A stretch of DNA of 64,000 bases from ENR-C20 sp942493145. Lineage in GTDB: Bacteria > Bacillota > Clostridia > Acetivibrionales > DTU013. The translations under genes and the position numbers were made by a program. This document shows positions 1-10,002 of this stretch, piece by piece (position 1 is the stretch's first letter; each line of letters starts with the position of its first letter). A model generated the notes under the pieces. It was given only the letters and a program-made list of their open reading frames with translations, did not search any database and was not told the origin of the DNA. The stretch is from positions 3,534,001 to 3,598,000 of the forward strand of contig OW818679.1 in assembly GCA_942493145.1 (NCBI GenBank), given 5' to 3'.

Positions 1-1
1 C

Positions 2-265
2 TCCATCGACGACGTATGCCTTCTGAGCAAAAGGATAGTTAACATATACTCAGGTGAAAGCACCCTGTTTAAATGCAGGGATACCTACTATCTGGTAATG
101 ACAAAGAGCAATATAATTACACCTGAAACAGGTTCTCTTGAACTGTTGCTCGCGGAATATGGCAAGCGGATAGTTAATACCAGCTTTTTCGAAGGCTATT
201 TGAATGAATATGGAGAAAAAATCATAGAAAACAATGCTCTGGAAATACTAAGAAAATATTTTTAA
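2..265 (+). CDS. mecA: MecA-like adaptor protein, C-terminal part
   Basis: The open frame enters from the left edge and stops at 263-265, so only the last 87 residues are present. The segment ends with LNEYGEKIIENNALEILRKYF, which resembles the end of the MecA C-terminal domain (pattern EYG..I...NA....L..Y). MecA proteins deliver substrates to the ClpC-ClpP protease. The N-terminal substrate-recognition half lies outside the window. The gene meets the next one tail to tail with no spacer and no obvious terminator between them. Identification rests on a short C-terminal match, so it is moderately secure. Confidence 0.65.
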   Translation, partial: SIDDVCLLSKRIVNIYSGESTLFKCRDTYYLVMTKSNIITPETGSLELLLAEYGKRIVNTSFFEGYLNEYGEKIIENNALEILRKYF

Positions 266-1603
266 TCATTTGTTATCGGGATTTGTCCAATCTGTTTGCG
301 GCCCAACCTGCACTATTTCATTTACCGCCTCATATTTGTCTGTGCCTATGAGCTCTTGCCCCCTGTAAACCTCAACCAGCATACCTTTTTTACCCTGACT
401 GAGAACAACCTTCTCACCTTTTTTGATATCCTTGTTTTCGATATTTACAATAGTAGGTTCAAACATCTGTATGACATCGACTTTAAGCTGAGTTTCTTCT
501 TCCTGCTTTTTATCACGAAGATTACCGGCAATCCTTACAGTAAGTTTGTCACCCTCGCATTCTGCAAAAATGGCGATTTTATTATTAAGGGTATTTTTGA
601 ATTTGAGATCTCCCCCATTGTTTGAAATCCAGGCATCCAAGCCAGGCTCGATATATTCCGTTGGTAATTCATGAGGTAATCTTGTGATGGCCTCTTTTTT
701 CAGGCCGGCTTTCAGTAGTGCGGCATACAAGGTTGATGCAACCTGGCTGTATCCCTCATTGTCGTTGCTCATATCCAAATTCGTATATTTGATAAAGGAG
801 AATTCCATATACTCATTGGAACCAGAGCCGTCATAGACTGGTATTATAAGACCGTCAATGGCATCAGCCGCTTTCCTTATGGAATCTTCCCCCGAAGGAT
901 TTGCAATGTCTGTAGAATATTCTGCAATCACCTGTTCGATTTCTTCTATATCACGCAGGCGAATTTCAGGATCTATAATCTCGATTTCGTCGTTGCTATA
1001 AGTATTCAAGGTTACTGCAGATCCGGGATCTTTTTCAATCTGATCCTTGATCATACTTGCGGCTTTTGCAATATTCAGCTTTAATCCGCTTGTCTCAGCT
1101 GTTTTGACGATTTTACCGTCAATAATGGTTAACGCAGCATCTTGAGCATCCTTATCCACCAATTTTGCTTTTTCAATGAGCTTCTGTCTTATCTTTCCTT
1201 CATTGAACGTAATAACAGGCTTTATATAAGTGTTTTCGGCTATAGGATAACCCTTCATGACGTCACGAAGTTTCTTTACAGCTGATATTCCGCTCACTGA
1301 TGAAAGCGTTGCTTCGCTGTCAAAGTCTGCATTTAGTTCGGAATATGGTATATTGAATTCGTCTATGTCTTTTACTATGATTTTAAGACTGTCTTTAGAA
1401 AAGATGTCGGTATAATACACATCAAGTTTGGCGGAAGCTTCTTCCCCGTTCAATCCGCCTATATCAACATCTCCGATATAGACACCTTTCTGGATTGAAT
1501 CACCTGTACTTAAGTGTGTGGCATACAAGCCCGCACTCAATGCCAGAAATCCTTGAACCGATATGATTATGAAAGCTATTACGGTGTTCCGAAGTTTAAA
1601 CAC
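266..1603 (-). CDS. VanW family protein with G5-like C-terminus
   Basis: An N-terminal hydrophobic segment (about residues 8-30) suggests a membrane-anchored or secreted protein. The middle is a divergent peptidoglycan-binding-4-like repeat region, and from about residue 285 there is a VanW-like core (STLYAALLKAGL, then a hydrophobic PGLDAWISNNGGDLKFKN stretch). The last 60 residues (VVLSQGKKGMLVEVYRGQELIG...YEAVNEIVQVGPQ) resemble a G5 domain. The usual VanW GGGVCQVSTT motif is degenerate here. The frame opens 9 bases further up, but a GTG at 1603 sits eight bases after AGGGAG and is preferred. The family is linked to the cell envelope; the precise role is unknown. Confidence 0.8.
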   Translation of the reverse strand: MFKLRNTVIAFIIISVQGFLALSAGLYATHLSTGDSIQKGVYIGDVDIGGLNGEEASAKLDVYYTDIFSKDSLKIIVKDIDEFNIPYSELNADFDSEATLSSVSGISAVKKLRDVMKGYPIAENTYIKPVITFNEGKIRQKLIEKAKLVDKDAQDAALTIIDGKIVKTAETSGLKLNIAKAASMIKDQIEKDPGSAVTLNTYSNDEIEIIDPEIRLRDIEEIEQVIAEYSTDIANPSGEDSIRKAADAIDGLIIPVYDGSGSNEYMEFSFIKYTNLDMSNDNEGYSQVASTLYAALLKAGLKKEAITRLPHELPTEYIEPGLDAWISNNGGDLKFKNTLNNKIAIFAECEGDKLTVRIAGNLRDKKQEEETQLKVDVIQMFEPTIVNIENKDIKKGEKVVLSQGKKGMLVEVYRGQELIGTDKYEAVNEIVQVGPQTDWTNPDNK

Positions 1604-1672
1604 TGGCCACACTCCCTGTCAGTAAAAAAGTATAAAGCATTACTGCCTTATACTTTAATGAAACTTTGGGCA

Positions 1673-2602
1673 TTAACTCCTGTTGTTCATTACCAGCTCT
1701 ATTAGCTTACCCTTGGCTTTTGCTTCATCTATGACACTATCTTCAATAAGCATTCCCTCACTGATAATAACGTTACCATCACCATCCATGATTGTTTTTG
1801 TTACGGTTCTTCCGTTAAGGTACTGCCTCTGTCTCTGTTCAAACAGTAATGCAGCATTGTTGTCCTCTTGTCCGGTAACAGTATCAATCAATTCATTATC
1901 ATAGTTCCTGCTGACCTGTTCAGCATGGTTTTCATTATAATTCTCTGCATATCGATTATCGATAGATATAGGCTCACGTTCTGTATTCGGTACGCTTTCA
2001 TATGTTGCATCACTGTCTATTGGAGAGGGATTTATTATACTGTTCATGTAAGCATCATTTTTTTTTTCGAAATCGTAAAGCCTGTCTTCCGAGCTAAGTT
2101 GGAGCGGTGTATCCAGCAATGTGCTTTCAACATCATCATTAACTACGGTAAGGTTCTTTCCAAAAGTTATAACGCTGTCCCTAGGTATCAGTCTTACCTT
2201 CTTTTGGGTGATATCGGATATGAATTCAACTCCGGTGATTTTGCAGCTGTCTTCATCATCAATATAAATATCACCGATTTCGCCAATCAGCCGGCCTTTC
2301 CTGGTGAGCACCTTTGTCCCCTTGACCTGAATATCCTTCTGCAATAGCTGGATAGCTGCAGGAATCTTACCGATATCGGTGATAACGCCTTCATTTTCAA
2401 TGGTTAGAGCATATTCACCTATACCTAGAATATCATCGTTGGGGATCACTCTTGCACTGAATATCTGGATTCCGCTGTCAACGACTATAAAGTCTATTGC
2501 GCCTCTCTCTGCATTAATTATCATACTTTTGACCCTGCCTACTTCCATACCGTCAGATATGCTTATTATAGGCAATCCAAGTATCTTTTGAGTTTTTTTC
2601 AT
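1673..2602 (-). CDS. PRC-barrel domain protein
   Basis: Two PRC-barrel-like beta modules are visible in the first 170 residues: one starting at KILGLPIISISDGMEVGRVKSMIIN and a second at GTKVLTRKGRLIGEIGDIYIDDE. The remaining ~140 residues are polar and less conserved, and contain GRTVTKTIMDGDGNVIISEGM near the end. PRC barrels bind RNA or proteins, and this clostridial two-barrel type has no firmly assigned function. The ATG at 2602 follows GGAGG by ten bases; an upstream TTG at 2608 is possible. No membrane segment or signal peptide is seen. Confidence 0.8.
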   Translation of the reverse strand: MKKTQKILGLPIISISDGMEVGRVKSMIINAERGAIDFIVVDSGIQIFSARVIPNDDILGIGEYALTIENEGVITDIGKIPAAIQLLQKDIQVKGTKVLTRKGRLIGEIGDIYIDDEDSCKITGVEFISDITQKKVRLIPRDSVITFGKNLTVVNDDVESTLLDTPLQLSSEDRLYDFEKKNDAYMNSIINPSPIDSDATYESVPNTEREPISIDNRYAENYNENHAEQVSRNYDNELIDTVTGQEDNNAALLFEQRQRQYLNGRTVTKTIMDGDGNVIISEGMLIEDSVIDEAKAKGKLIELVMNNRS

Positions 2603-2651
2603 ACTCAATATACCTCCCTGATTTCATGTGCAAGTATGTACCTAAATCGAT

Positions 2652-3500
2652 TTACATAAAAAGATTTTTTTCTATTTCGGTCTTCACATCATAATTCATG
2701 ACGTCACTATATTTTTCCGTGTATCCGGAAAGTATATCCTTTGCAAGTGTTTTCTGGCCCAGCTCTTTATACAGGACACATATATCCAGGACGATCCAGA
2801 AAATCAGCTGTTTTGAAGGCTTTCTGTCCAGAACATACATATAATACAAAGCGGCGCCTTCCAAATCTCCCTGTTCTTTAAGCCGGAAAGCTTCCTCAAT
2901 GAATTCGCTTATGTCTGTGATTTCATTTTCTAATCCCATTTTATCAATATTTTCTTCGCTGTCAACAGATTTTTCTGTTATATCAACTTGAAAAACTGGC
3001 GTTTGTGCAATTTCATGACTATTCACGTCTAATTGTTGTAAATTTTCCTTATCTTCTATGATATTCCCATACAATTGTTCAATCAGATTCGGTTTTGATT
3101 CGTTCAAACCTCCATTCAGGGCATCTGCCGTCTCAACTCCGTTAATATCATAAGAAGCATCGTTTCCCATGTCCTTATCGTTTTGCCCTTCAAAAGAAAA
3201 AATGAGTCTTTTCTTTAAAACAGTTCCTGCAATAATAAGGGCTAATATAAATACCACTACGATATATACGCCCATCGTCATCGCAAATGTTGTTCCAATG
3301 AGGGAACCATCCCCGTTCCAGCCGGAGATTTCCGCAACATAATCATACAGAGCAGGAAAAGCCAGACCCGCCAGCAGCGAGCCTCCTGCAACGGCAATAA
3401 TCACAGGCATGTGTTGTGTCCTTGCCCTTCTGGAAATTATTATAAACATTACTGTCGTAATCACAATGAATGCAGTTACAACAATCATATATATATACAT
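2652..3500 (-). CDS. Membrane protein with TPR-like C-terminus
   Basis: Three hydrophobic segments are visible (about residues 2-24, 31-52 and 72-98), followed by a ~90-residue acidic linker. The C-terminal helical region (EAFRLKEQGDLEGAALYYMYVLDRKPSKQLIFWIVLDICVLYKELGQ...) looks like tetratricopeptide repeats. I do not recognise a named family. The frame opens at 3542, but the ATG at 3500 is the better start because AGGGGG lies five bases before it. It lies downstream of the phosphatase gene on the same strand, with a 129-base gap. Confidence 0.7.
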   Translation of the reverse strand: MYIYMIVVTAFIVITTVMFIIISRRARTQHMPVIIAVAGGSLLAGLAFPALYDYVAEISGWNGDGSLIGTTFAMTMGVYIVVVFILALIIAGTVLKKRLIFSFEGQNDKDMGNDASYDINGVETADALNGGLNESKPNLIEQLYGNIIEDKENLQQLDVNSHEIAQTPVFQVDITEKSVDSEENIDKMGLENEITDISEFIEEAFRLKEQGDLEGAALYYMYVLDRKPSKQLIFWIVLDICVLYKELGQKTLAKDILSGYTEKYSDVMNYDVKTEIEKNLFM

Positions 3501-3629
3501 ACAGCCCCCTGTGTGAACATTATGTACTGAGATAACAATCAAATAGTACTATTCGATATTATATGGAGCAATTCCTGCTAATATTGAAATAAATTAAAAC
3601 CTTTTAGATTTTTATGTAATAATATGCAT

Positions 3630-5312
3630 TTATTTGATTTCCATTATAAAATATGTTACGTCATCCAAAATCTTACTGCCTCCGACAAATTCGTTGAAGT
3701 CCGCGGAAACCTTTTTTATAACTGCTTCTCCGCTTTCTTGACAATGATCGGCCAAGAGGCTGTGCAGCCTTTTTTCAGAATACTTTTGTCTTTCAATATT
3801 TTCTGCATCAACAAGTCCATCTGTATAGAAGAGTATTTTGTCCCCCTTCTCCAAATCAAGGAACGTGTCCATATATTCGACTTCATAAATATCTTTTATC
3901 TTGCAAATTGGCAATCCATTTATAATGACCTCCGCTATCTCACCGGTTGCCTTCATTATGACAGGTGGGGCATTCAATCCTGCCGAGCAGTATATCAAAC
4001 GCCTTGTCTCAATATTATATATGGCATATAACACCACAAGATAGGTTTCATCCTTGAAATTTGTATCGTTGAAGGATTCGAACAGGCTTTTCATTACCAC
4101 TGATGGAAAAGAGATCAGGTCGGAATTCTTATCGAAGGCCTTCCTGGCCTCGATGCATTGTTTGAGATAGACAGTAAGCATTGCCGCAGGAACACCATGC
4201 CCCGATACATCGGAAATATAGAAGCCCATATGCTGATCGTCAATTTTAAAAATGTCGAAGAAATCTCCACTGAGCCGTTCAGCAGGAATATACACGGTAT
4301 GGAAGGAGATATTGGGGAGTATATTGGTTATGATCGGAAGCATGGCCTTCTGTATATCCCTTGCATATTCCAGGTCTTCAATCAACTTACTGTTCACCCT
4401 CTTCAACTGCCTGGTCTTCAGATTGACCAGCCTGTCCAGGTTGTCGGCATAATTCCGCAGCTCCTTCTGCGTATTGTACAACTCAATATAAGGTGCCGCC
4501 ACATTCTTTGCGAGTAGCGCCCTAAGCAGCAGGAAATATGAGCAGGCTTTAAATAAATGGCCAATAAAGTTATAGATGTCATATACGCTGATATAGAATA
4601 TGAATGCCAGTTCACCGAATATGCCGAACAACATGGCCCCACAGAAAATAAGAGCATTATGATCACTGTCCTTTAAAAATTTTAAATAGAATATAACCGC
4701 TGCGGCCAGCATTATGGATATCACCGCAAACTCCAAACTTATTTTTAGTTGAGTTATTCCTGACCCTTCAATATACATTGCGGGCATAAAATTTGGGAAA
4801 TACGTTACAGTAATGAATATGATCATCGGAACAAATATTGCAGGCAGTGAGAATGTTTTTCTCTTAATTGTCGATTCCATATCCGTTGATATGAGGCTCA
4901 TGGCAAAAAAGCCTATGGCTGCAATCAGTCTTGCAATAATCCAGAGCGTAGTTGCCCTGTTCGCTCCGTTATTGGGGATTAAGAAATCCGGCATGCCCTT
5001 GAAACTTAGAAAATGAAATATATCGAGTTCACAGACTGCCAGCAGCAAGCAACCACCAAAAATAACCTTTAGCCTATTGGTTTGTTTGTATGAATAATAT
5101 GCCACCACAAAAACAGAAAAGGATATCAGGATCGAAATAAGCTCAAGAAGACTATGCCAGGCGAGGTAGCTGGAGGCTACCATAAGTCTGGCATAGTCTT
5201 CTTCAAAAAGATTTGCAGTCAAAAACGCCAATGATGAAAGTACTACTATTGAACCCAGTAGGATATGGTATCTTTTGTGTTTATTCCTATCTACCGGCTT
5301 TGTAACTATCAT
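3630..5312 (-). CDS. MASE3-type membrane sensor with SpoIIE/PP2C phosphatase domain
   Basis: Residues ~15-265 hold about seven to eight membrane segments with the HFLSFKGMPDF region typical of MASE3 sensor domains. A short helical linker (LRNYADNLDRLVNLKTRQLKRVNSKL) joins them to a serine/threonine phosphatase domain of the RsbU/SpoIIE kind. Phosphatase landmarks are LSGDFFDIF, DVSGHGVPAAM, FYTDGLVDA and ILDDVTYFI, which supply the metal-binding aspartates. Such proteins dephosphorylate anti-sigma-factor antagonists or similar phosphoproteins in response to a membrane signal. No anti-sigma partner gene is next to it, so the target is unknown. AGGAG precedes the ATG. Confidence 0.88.
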   Translation of the reverse strand: MIVTKPVDRNKHKRYHILLGSIVVLSSLAFLTANLFEEDYARLMVASSYLAWHSLLELISILISFSVFVVAYYSYKQTNRLKVIFGGCLLLAVCELDIFHFLSFKGMPDFLIPNNGANRATTLWIIARLIAAIGFFAMSLISTDMESTIKRKTFSLPAIFVPMIIFITVTYFPNFMPAMYIEGSGITQLKISLEFAVISIMLAAAVIFYLKFLKDSDHNALIFCGAMLFGIFGELAFIFYISVYDIYNFIGHLFKACSYFLLLRALLAKNVAAPYIELYNTQKELRNYADNLDRLVNLKTRQLKRVNSKLIEDLEYARDIQKAMLPIITNILPNISFHTVYIPAERLSGDFFDIFKIDDQHMGFYISDVSGHGVPAAMLTVYLKQCIEARKAFDKNSDLISFPSVVMKSLFESFNDTNFKDETYLVVLYAIYNIETRRLIYCSAGLNAPPVIMKATGEIAEVIINGLPICKIKDIYEVEYMDTFLDLEKGDKILFYTDGLVDAENIERQKYSEKRLHSLLADHCQESGEAVIKKVSADFNEFVGGSKILDDVTYFIMEIK

Positions 5313-5472
5313 CAGGCAGCACTCCTGACGTTCAATATTATTTACATAACATTATTATGTCAGAATATATTCCCAATTTCAACATTATTTTATGGATATT
5401 TGAAACACATTTCTGGTTTTGTGCTGATACTGCTGTGTTTGATAAACGTATTACTGTTTTTATTTACATTAT

Positions 5473-7932
5473 TTAGTGTTTTCGGTCATTTGCTTCAGCC
5501 ACCACATTTATATCTTGTACGACAGATACATCAAGTGCATCAGCCTGCCCCTGCATACCCGGCAACCCAACAGTTGCAATTGGATCAGCCGTTGACTTTT
5601 TTTCAATTAAAGCAGTATTCAGTACGGTATCCATATCTGCTGCAAGGACGAACCGTATCTTGCCTCTGATATTTTCAGGGATTTCATCGATATCCTTTTT
5701 ATTGTCAACTGGAATGATTATTGTGTCGATCCCTGCCCTGTGGGCAGCCAGTACCTTTTCCTTGAGCCCGCCTATGGGAAGCACCCGTCCCCTGAGCGTT
5801 ATTTCACCAGTCATTGCCACGTTCCTTCTGACAGGCATACCGGTAAGGGCTGATACGAGTGCAGACGCCAGTGTTATTCCTGCAGATGGCCCATCTTTGG
5901 GTATGGCACCTTCTGGAACATGTATATGGATATCATGCTTTGTATGAAAATCAGGATCGATTCCAAGTTGACGGGTTCGAGACCTTATATAGCTCATGGC
6001 AGCCTTTGCCGATTCCTTCATGACGTCACCAAGCTGACCTGTGAGTTCCAGCTTTCCATTTCCAATCATAAGGTTGACTTCTATGCTGAGGGTGTCTCCT
6101 CCAACTGATGTCCAGGCCAGACCTGTTGCCACACCTATCTCGTCCTTCTCGTTCGCCTTTTCATATCTGTACTTTTTGGTGCCCAGATACTTTTCCAGGT
6201 TATTCTGCGTAATGGTCACGGATTTCTTTCCAGTGGTTATGAGATGTCGTGCAACCTTTCGGCAAACAGCCGATATTTCCCTCTCAAGGTTCCTGACTCC
6301 GGCTTCACGCGTATAGAAGTTGATTATCCCACGGATACCACTTTCACTTATTTTCAGGCTGCTTTTCTTAAGGCCATGGGCAATCGTCTGTTTCGGCACC
6401 AGGTATTTCTCAGCGATATTGAGCTTTTCCTCTTCAGTGTAACCGGATACGCCTATGATCTCCATCCTGTCCAGAAGTGGCCTTGGGATGGTATCCAGAC
6501 TGTTTGCAGTAGTAAGGAACAATACATCCGACAAATCAAATGGCAGTTCAAGGTAATGATCCCTGAAGGCAAAATTCTGTTCGCCATCAAGCACCTCAAG
6601 CATGGCTGAAGCCGGATCTCCTCTGAAATCGCTGTTCATCTTGTCTATTTCATCAAGCAATATCAAAGGGTTCTTTGAACCCGCCTGCTTCATGGCTGTT
6701 ATTATCCTTCCGGGCATGGCACCAACATATGTCCTTCTGTGACCCCTTATTTCAGCCTCATCCCTTACACCGCCGAGTGACATCCTTACATAATTCCTGT
6801 TGAGTGCCCTGGCTATTGATTTGGCAATTGAAGTCTTGCCGACTCCAGGAGGCCCCACAAGACACAGGATTGGTCCTTTAAGCTTGTTTTGCAGTTTCCT
6901 TATGGCAAGGTATTCAAGGATCCTTTCCTTTACCTTCTCCAGCCCGTAATGATCTTCGTCAAGTATGCTTTCCGCCCTTTCAAGATCAATAATTTCATCA
7001 GTCCTGGTATTCCAGGGGATGTCAAGTATCAAATCAAGGTATGTCCTGATGACAGATCCCTCGGCTGAGCCAGACATCATTTTAAGAAGCCTGTCCAGTT
7101 CCTTGTTGAACTTTTTCCCGACTTCTTCCGGCAGATTGGCCTTCGCCATCTTCTCCCTGTATTCATCCACTTCAGCTGCAATACCGTCTCTGTCTCCCAG
7201 TTCATTTTGTATAGCCTTGATCTGTTCCCTCAGATAGTATTCCTTCTGTGATTTGTCAATTTGTTTGCGCACCCTTACATTTATGTTTTTCTCAACCTCA
7301 AGTATCTCGATTTCCTTCATAAGGATTTCAAGCAACTTTTCCATCCTGAGCTTTGAATCGAACTCATCCATGATTTCCTGTTTCTGTTCAACCTTGAGCA
7401 TGAGGTTTGAGGCTATTGAATCTGCCAGATGGCCTATCTCATCTATTGACAGTATGGAAATAACGGTATCCGAAGGCACCTTGCCACTCAAACCCACATA
7501 TTCCTCAAATGTATTCAACACCTGTCTTTTCAGCGCTTCGAGCTCTATGATCTTTTCTTTGCCCGGTGTGATTATTTTTTCAGTGACCTCTGCAATGAAG
7601 AACGGCTCAGTCTGAATCAATTCACTGATTTCAGCCCTGCCGATTCCCTCAACAAGAACCCTCATGGTATCGCCAGGCAGCCTGAGCAGCTGTTTAACCC
7701 TGGAAATCGTACCGACATTATAAATATCATTTTCATCTGGTGAATCATTTTTGGCATCCTTCTGGGTAACCAGAAAAATCAGTTGATTGCCCACCATGGC
7801 TTCATCCAGCGCTTTGATGGATTTATCCCTGCCAACGTCAAAGGTCAGGGTCATATATGGAAATACTGTCAGCCCTCTTAGGGGCAACAGCGGCAGTGCT
7901 TGTCTTTTATATGTTTTCTTGTTCTCCGGCAT
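5473..7932 (-). CDS. lon: ATP-dependent protease Lon (LonA)
   Basis: A full-length LonA of 819 residues: N-terminal substrate-binding domain (LPLLPLRGLTVFPYM), AAA+ module with Walker A GPPGVGKT and Walker B LILLDEIDK, and a C-terminal Ser-Lys peptidase with PKDGPSAG (Ser683) and GGLKEKVLAAHRAG (Lys726). It degrades misfolded and regulatory proteins in the cytoplasm. About 40 residues beyond the usual LonA end (ADPIATVGLPGMQGQADALDVSVVQDINVV...) form an extra tail with no clear domain. GAGGGGA lies eight bases before the ATG. No CIRCE or CtsR-type operator was recognised upstream. Confidence 0.97.
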   Translation of the reverse strand: MPENKKTYKRQALPLLPLRGLTVFPYMTLTFDVGRDKSIKALDEAMVGNQLIFLVTQKDAKNDSPDENDIYNVGTISRVKQLLRLPGDTMRVLVEGIGRAEISELIQTEPFFIAEVTEKIITPGKEKIIELEALKRQVLNTFEEYVGLSGKVPSDTVISILSIDEIGHLADSIASNLMLKVEQKQEIMDEFDSKLRMEKLLEILMKEIEILEVEKNINVRVRKQIDKSQKEYYLREQIKAIQNELGDRDGIAAEVDEYREKMAKANLPEEVGKKFNKELDRLLKMMSGSAEGSVIRTYLDLILDIPWNTRTDEIIDLERAESILDEDHYGLEKVKERILEYLAIRKLQNKLKGPILCLVGPPGVGKTSIAKSIARALNRNYVRMSLGGVRDEAEIRGHRRTYVGAMPGRIITAMKQAGSKNPLILLDEIDKMNSDFRGDPASAMLEVLDGEQNFAFRDHYLELPFDLSDVLFLTTANSLDTIPRPLLDRMEIIGVSGYTEEEKLNIAEKYLVPKQTIAHGLKKSSLKISESGIRGIINFYTREAGVRNLEREISAVCRKVARHLITTGKKSVTITQNNLEKYLGTKKYRYEKANEKDEIGVATGLAWTSVGGDTLSIEVNLMIGNGKLELTGQLGDVMKESAKAAMSYIRSRTRQLGIDPDFHTKHDIHIHVPEGAIPKDGPSAGITLASALVSALTGMPVRRNVAMTGEITLRGRVLPIGGLKEKVLAAHRAGIDTIIIPVDNKKDIDEIPENIRGKIRFVLAADMDTVLNTALIEKKSTADPIATVGLPGMQGQADALDVSVVQDINVVAEANDRKH

Positions 7933-8056
7933 CTGTTACATCCCCTCACAAAAATTTTTATATCTGTTTCATTGTCTATCTATTTTAAATTTTACCGTTT
8001 GGTTTGCTCTTTATTATAACGTTTGGTTTATTCTTTTACAATTGTTTTATCTGCCA

Positions 8057-9127
8057 TCAGAACCACTTTTTCCTCTTAAAGAAATAAACCATAAAGGCCG
8101 CGATTGCAGCCATGATGGCTATAACCCCAATGTAGCCCCATCTCCACTCCAGCTCGGGCATATACCGGAAATTCATCCCATATATACCTGCAAGGAAAGT
8201 TAAGGGTATAAAAATGGTAGATATTATTGTAAGCACCTTCATAATTTCATTCAACCGGTTGCTCATCGTGGTTAAATACATATCAACCATGCCCGATAGT
8301 ATATCCCTATAGATTTCAGCTGTATCCATAACTTGAATTATATGGTCATAAAGGTCCCGGATATATATGTGGATGGAATCGCCAATAAGTTCATTCTCTC
8401 CGCTTTCCAGATAATCGACTGCTTCCCTGAGTGGCCATACCGACTTGTGGACATAGAGCATGTCCCGCTTTAGTGTATTTATATACTGAAACGTATTTGT
8501 ATCACGTTTGGTCAACAATTCATCTTCAACTTCGTCAATGCGGTCGCCCAGCTTTTCAAGGACAACGAAATAATCGTCGATTATGGCATCAAGCAGAGAG
8601 TATGCCAGAAAATCAGCCCCACTCTTCCTGATGCGGCTATCTTCTCTGGCAAGTCTCTCTCTGACAGGATCGAACAGACGACTGTCCCCCTCGCCGACCG
8701 TAAGGACAAAACCTTTACCTAATAGAATGCTCTGATGTTCTGTTTCCAAAACTTTCTTATTTTCATTATAGTTCAATGACTTTAACGAAATAAATATATA
8801 ATCATCATAATCTTCAATTTTAGACCTCTGATCAGTATTAAGAATATCTTCCAACACCAACGGATGGATCCCATATCTTTTTCCAATATGTTCTATCACC
8901 TCGGTGTTATGGAGTCCGTCCACATTCAGCCATTTTATGCAACCAGACGTGTCCTGTATTTCAGCGATTCCATCCGCTTCAACAGAAATATCTGAAAAAT
9001 GCTCACTGTCGTATTCGATTAAATGTACAAGAATATTCTCAATTTTCTTCTTTCCGATATGTATCAGGGTGCCCGGCTCCATCCCTGATTTGCTCGAACG
9101 TCTTGCAGTGTTCTTGTTTTTCTCCAT
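8057..9127 (-). CDS. corA: CorA-type magnesium/cobalt transporter
   Basis: The protein of 356 residues has the CorA layout: a large cytoplasmic N-terminal alpha/beta domain, a long helical stalk and two C-terminal membrane segments. The signature YGMNF (GMN motif) lies at the end of the first membrane helix, and the C-terminus is basic (FKRKKWF), as expected for the cytoplasmic basic sphincter. CorA pentamers carry Mg2+ (and Co2+/Ni2+) across the membrane. The ribosome binding site is weak. The gene stands alone between lon and a divergently read YggT-like gene. Confidence 0.95.
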   Translation of the reverse strand: MEKNKNTARRSSKSGMEPGTLIHIGKKKIENILVHLIEYDSEHFSDISVEADGIAEIQDTSGCIKWLNVDGLHNTEVIEHIGKRYGIHPLVLEDILNTDQRSKIEDYDDYIFISLKSLNYNENKKVLETEHQSILLGKGFVLTVGEGDSRLFDPVRERLAREDSRIRKSGADFLAYSLLDAIIDDYFVVLEKLGDRIDEVEDELLTKRDTNTFQYINTLKRDMLYVHKSVWPLREAVDYLESGENELIGDSIHIYIRDLYDHIIQVMDTAEIYRDILSGMVDMYLTTMSNRLNEIMKVLTIISTIFIPLTFLAGIYGMNFRYMPELEWRWGYIGVIAIMAAIAAFMVYFFKRKKWF

Positions 9128-9274
9128 ATATTTTTACCGTCCAATCCAGCAGATATTTCCTCTTAGTTCTTAACAAAAACTACAAATCAGTCTTTTCAAA
9201 TATGATTTGAATTAACTCGGATACATTATATCAACTTTATTTATATAAATACAATTTTTTCAATTTTTCTATTC

Positions 9275-9280
9275 TATAAT
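9275..9280 (+). promoter_or_regulatory. Possible -10 box for the YggT-like gene
   Basis: A perfect TATAAT lies at 9275-9280 in a very AT-rich stretch about 130 bases before the plus-strand gene. No convincing -35 box is seen 17 bases upstream, so this is a weak call. Confidence 0.3.
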
Positions 9281-9413
9281 AAAAGCCTGGGGACTCTGAC
9301 AAATCATCCCTGAATAATATAATCAGTTATATGAATAATAGTTTTATGGCTTGAATTTATTAAAGATCAGCAAGGCATGTATTAGCAAATAATTAAAAGG
9401 AGCTGACCCGGGA

Positions 9414-9764
9414 ATGGCTGAAAACATTGGATTTGTAGGCAAAAGCGGCAATTACCCCTTGTGGTTTATTAAAACAAGGCACGCAATTTACTATGTCCTG
9501 GTGGTTCTTGAGATAATGCTGGCGTTCCGCTTACTTTTCAAGCTCCTTGGAGCCAACACTGCAAGCGGCTTTGTCTCCTTCCTTTATACTGTCACAGGAA
9601 TATTTGCTGCTCCTTTTTATGGCATATTCACACCCTACTCAACCGCCGGGCTTGCAGCGAAATCAATGTTCGAGCCTGGCACCATCATAGGGATGATCGT
9701 ATACGGACTTGTTGCATGGGGCATTGTATATCTTTTAAAGATAAAGGTTCTACGAGATGGATAA
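9414..9764 (+). CDS. YggT family membrane protein
   Basis: This 116-residue protein has hydrophobic stretches at about 24-46, 53-72 and 90-110. The family pattern is visible: YYVLVVLEIMLAFRLLFKLLGAN followed by VSFLYTVTGIFAAPFYGIF. YggT proteins are small membrane proteins of uncertain function. AAGGAG lies eleven bases before the ATG. It is the only gene on its strand in this part and is followed by a hairpin terminator and then the insertion sequence. Confidence 0.75.
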   Translation: MAENIGFVGKSGNYPLWFIKTRHAIYYVLVVLEIMLAFRLLFKLLGANTASGFVSFLYTVTGIFAAPFYGIFTPYSTAGLAAKSMFEPGTIIGMIVYGLVAWGIVYLLKIKVLRDG

Positions 9765-9820
9765 TAATTACTTTTTGCAATGTAGTTACTGCTTCGACGG
9801 ACACACGATTTAGAAAGAGC

Positions 9821-9852
9821 AAAGGCTGCCTGAAATCACTCAGACAGCCTTT
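9821..9852 (+). terminator. Terminator after the YggT-like gene
   Basis: Thirteen-base arms (AAAGGCTGCCTGA and TCAGACAGCCTTT, one G-U pair) enclose a six-base loop. A short T-rich stretch follows. It sits 57 bases after the stop codon. Confidence 0.7.
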
Positions 9853-9930
9853 GTTATCTGGTTCTATAATAAATGTTGGGGTGGTTAGATTAATAATTTA
9901 ACTGCTCCAGCATTTTTTTGCATAAAGAAA

Positions 9931-10002
9931 GAGCATAGAGTTGAATTATCAAGTAAAATGAAGTTGCGACACACCATTTGAAAGGAAATTCAATCTATGC
10001 TC
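9931..10002 (+). promoter_or_regulatory. Hairpin covering the transposase start codon
   Basis: GAGCATAGAGTTGAATT (9931-9947) can pair with AATTCAATCTATGCTC (9987-10002), with one bulged base. The right arm contains the transposase ATG at 9997 and adjoins its AAAGGA ribosome binding site. Reading through from outside would therefore hide the start. Insertion sequences are known to use such hairpins to stop impinging transcription from driving transposase; here this is inferred. Confidence 0.6.

Noticed and set aside
1868..2347. 159-codon plus-strand frame opposite the PRC-barrel gene
   Set aside because: It lies wholly antisense to a well supported gene and has no ribosome binding site or domain.
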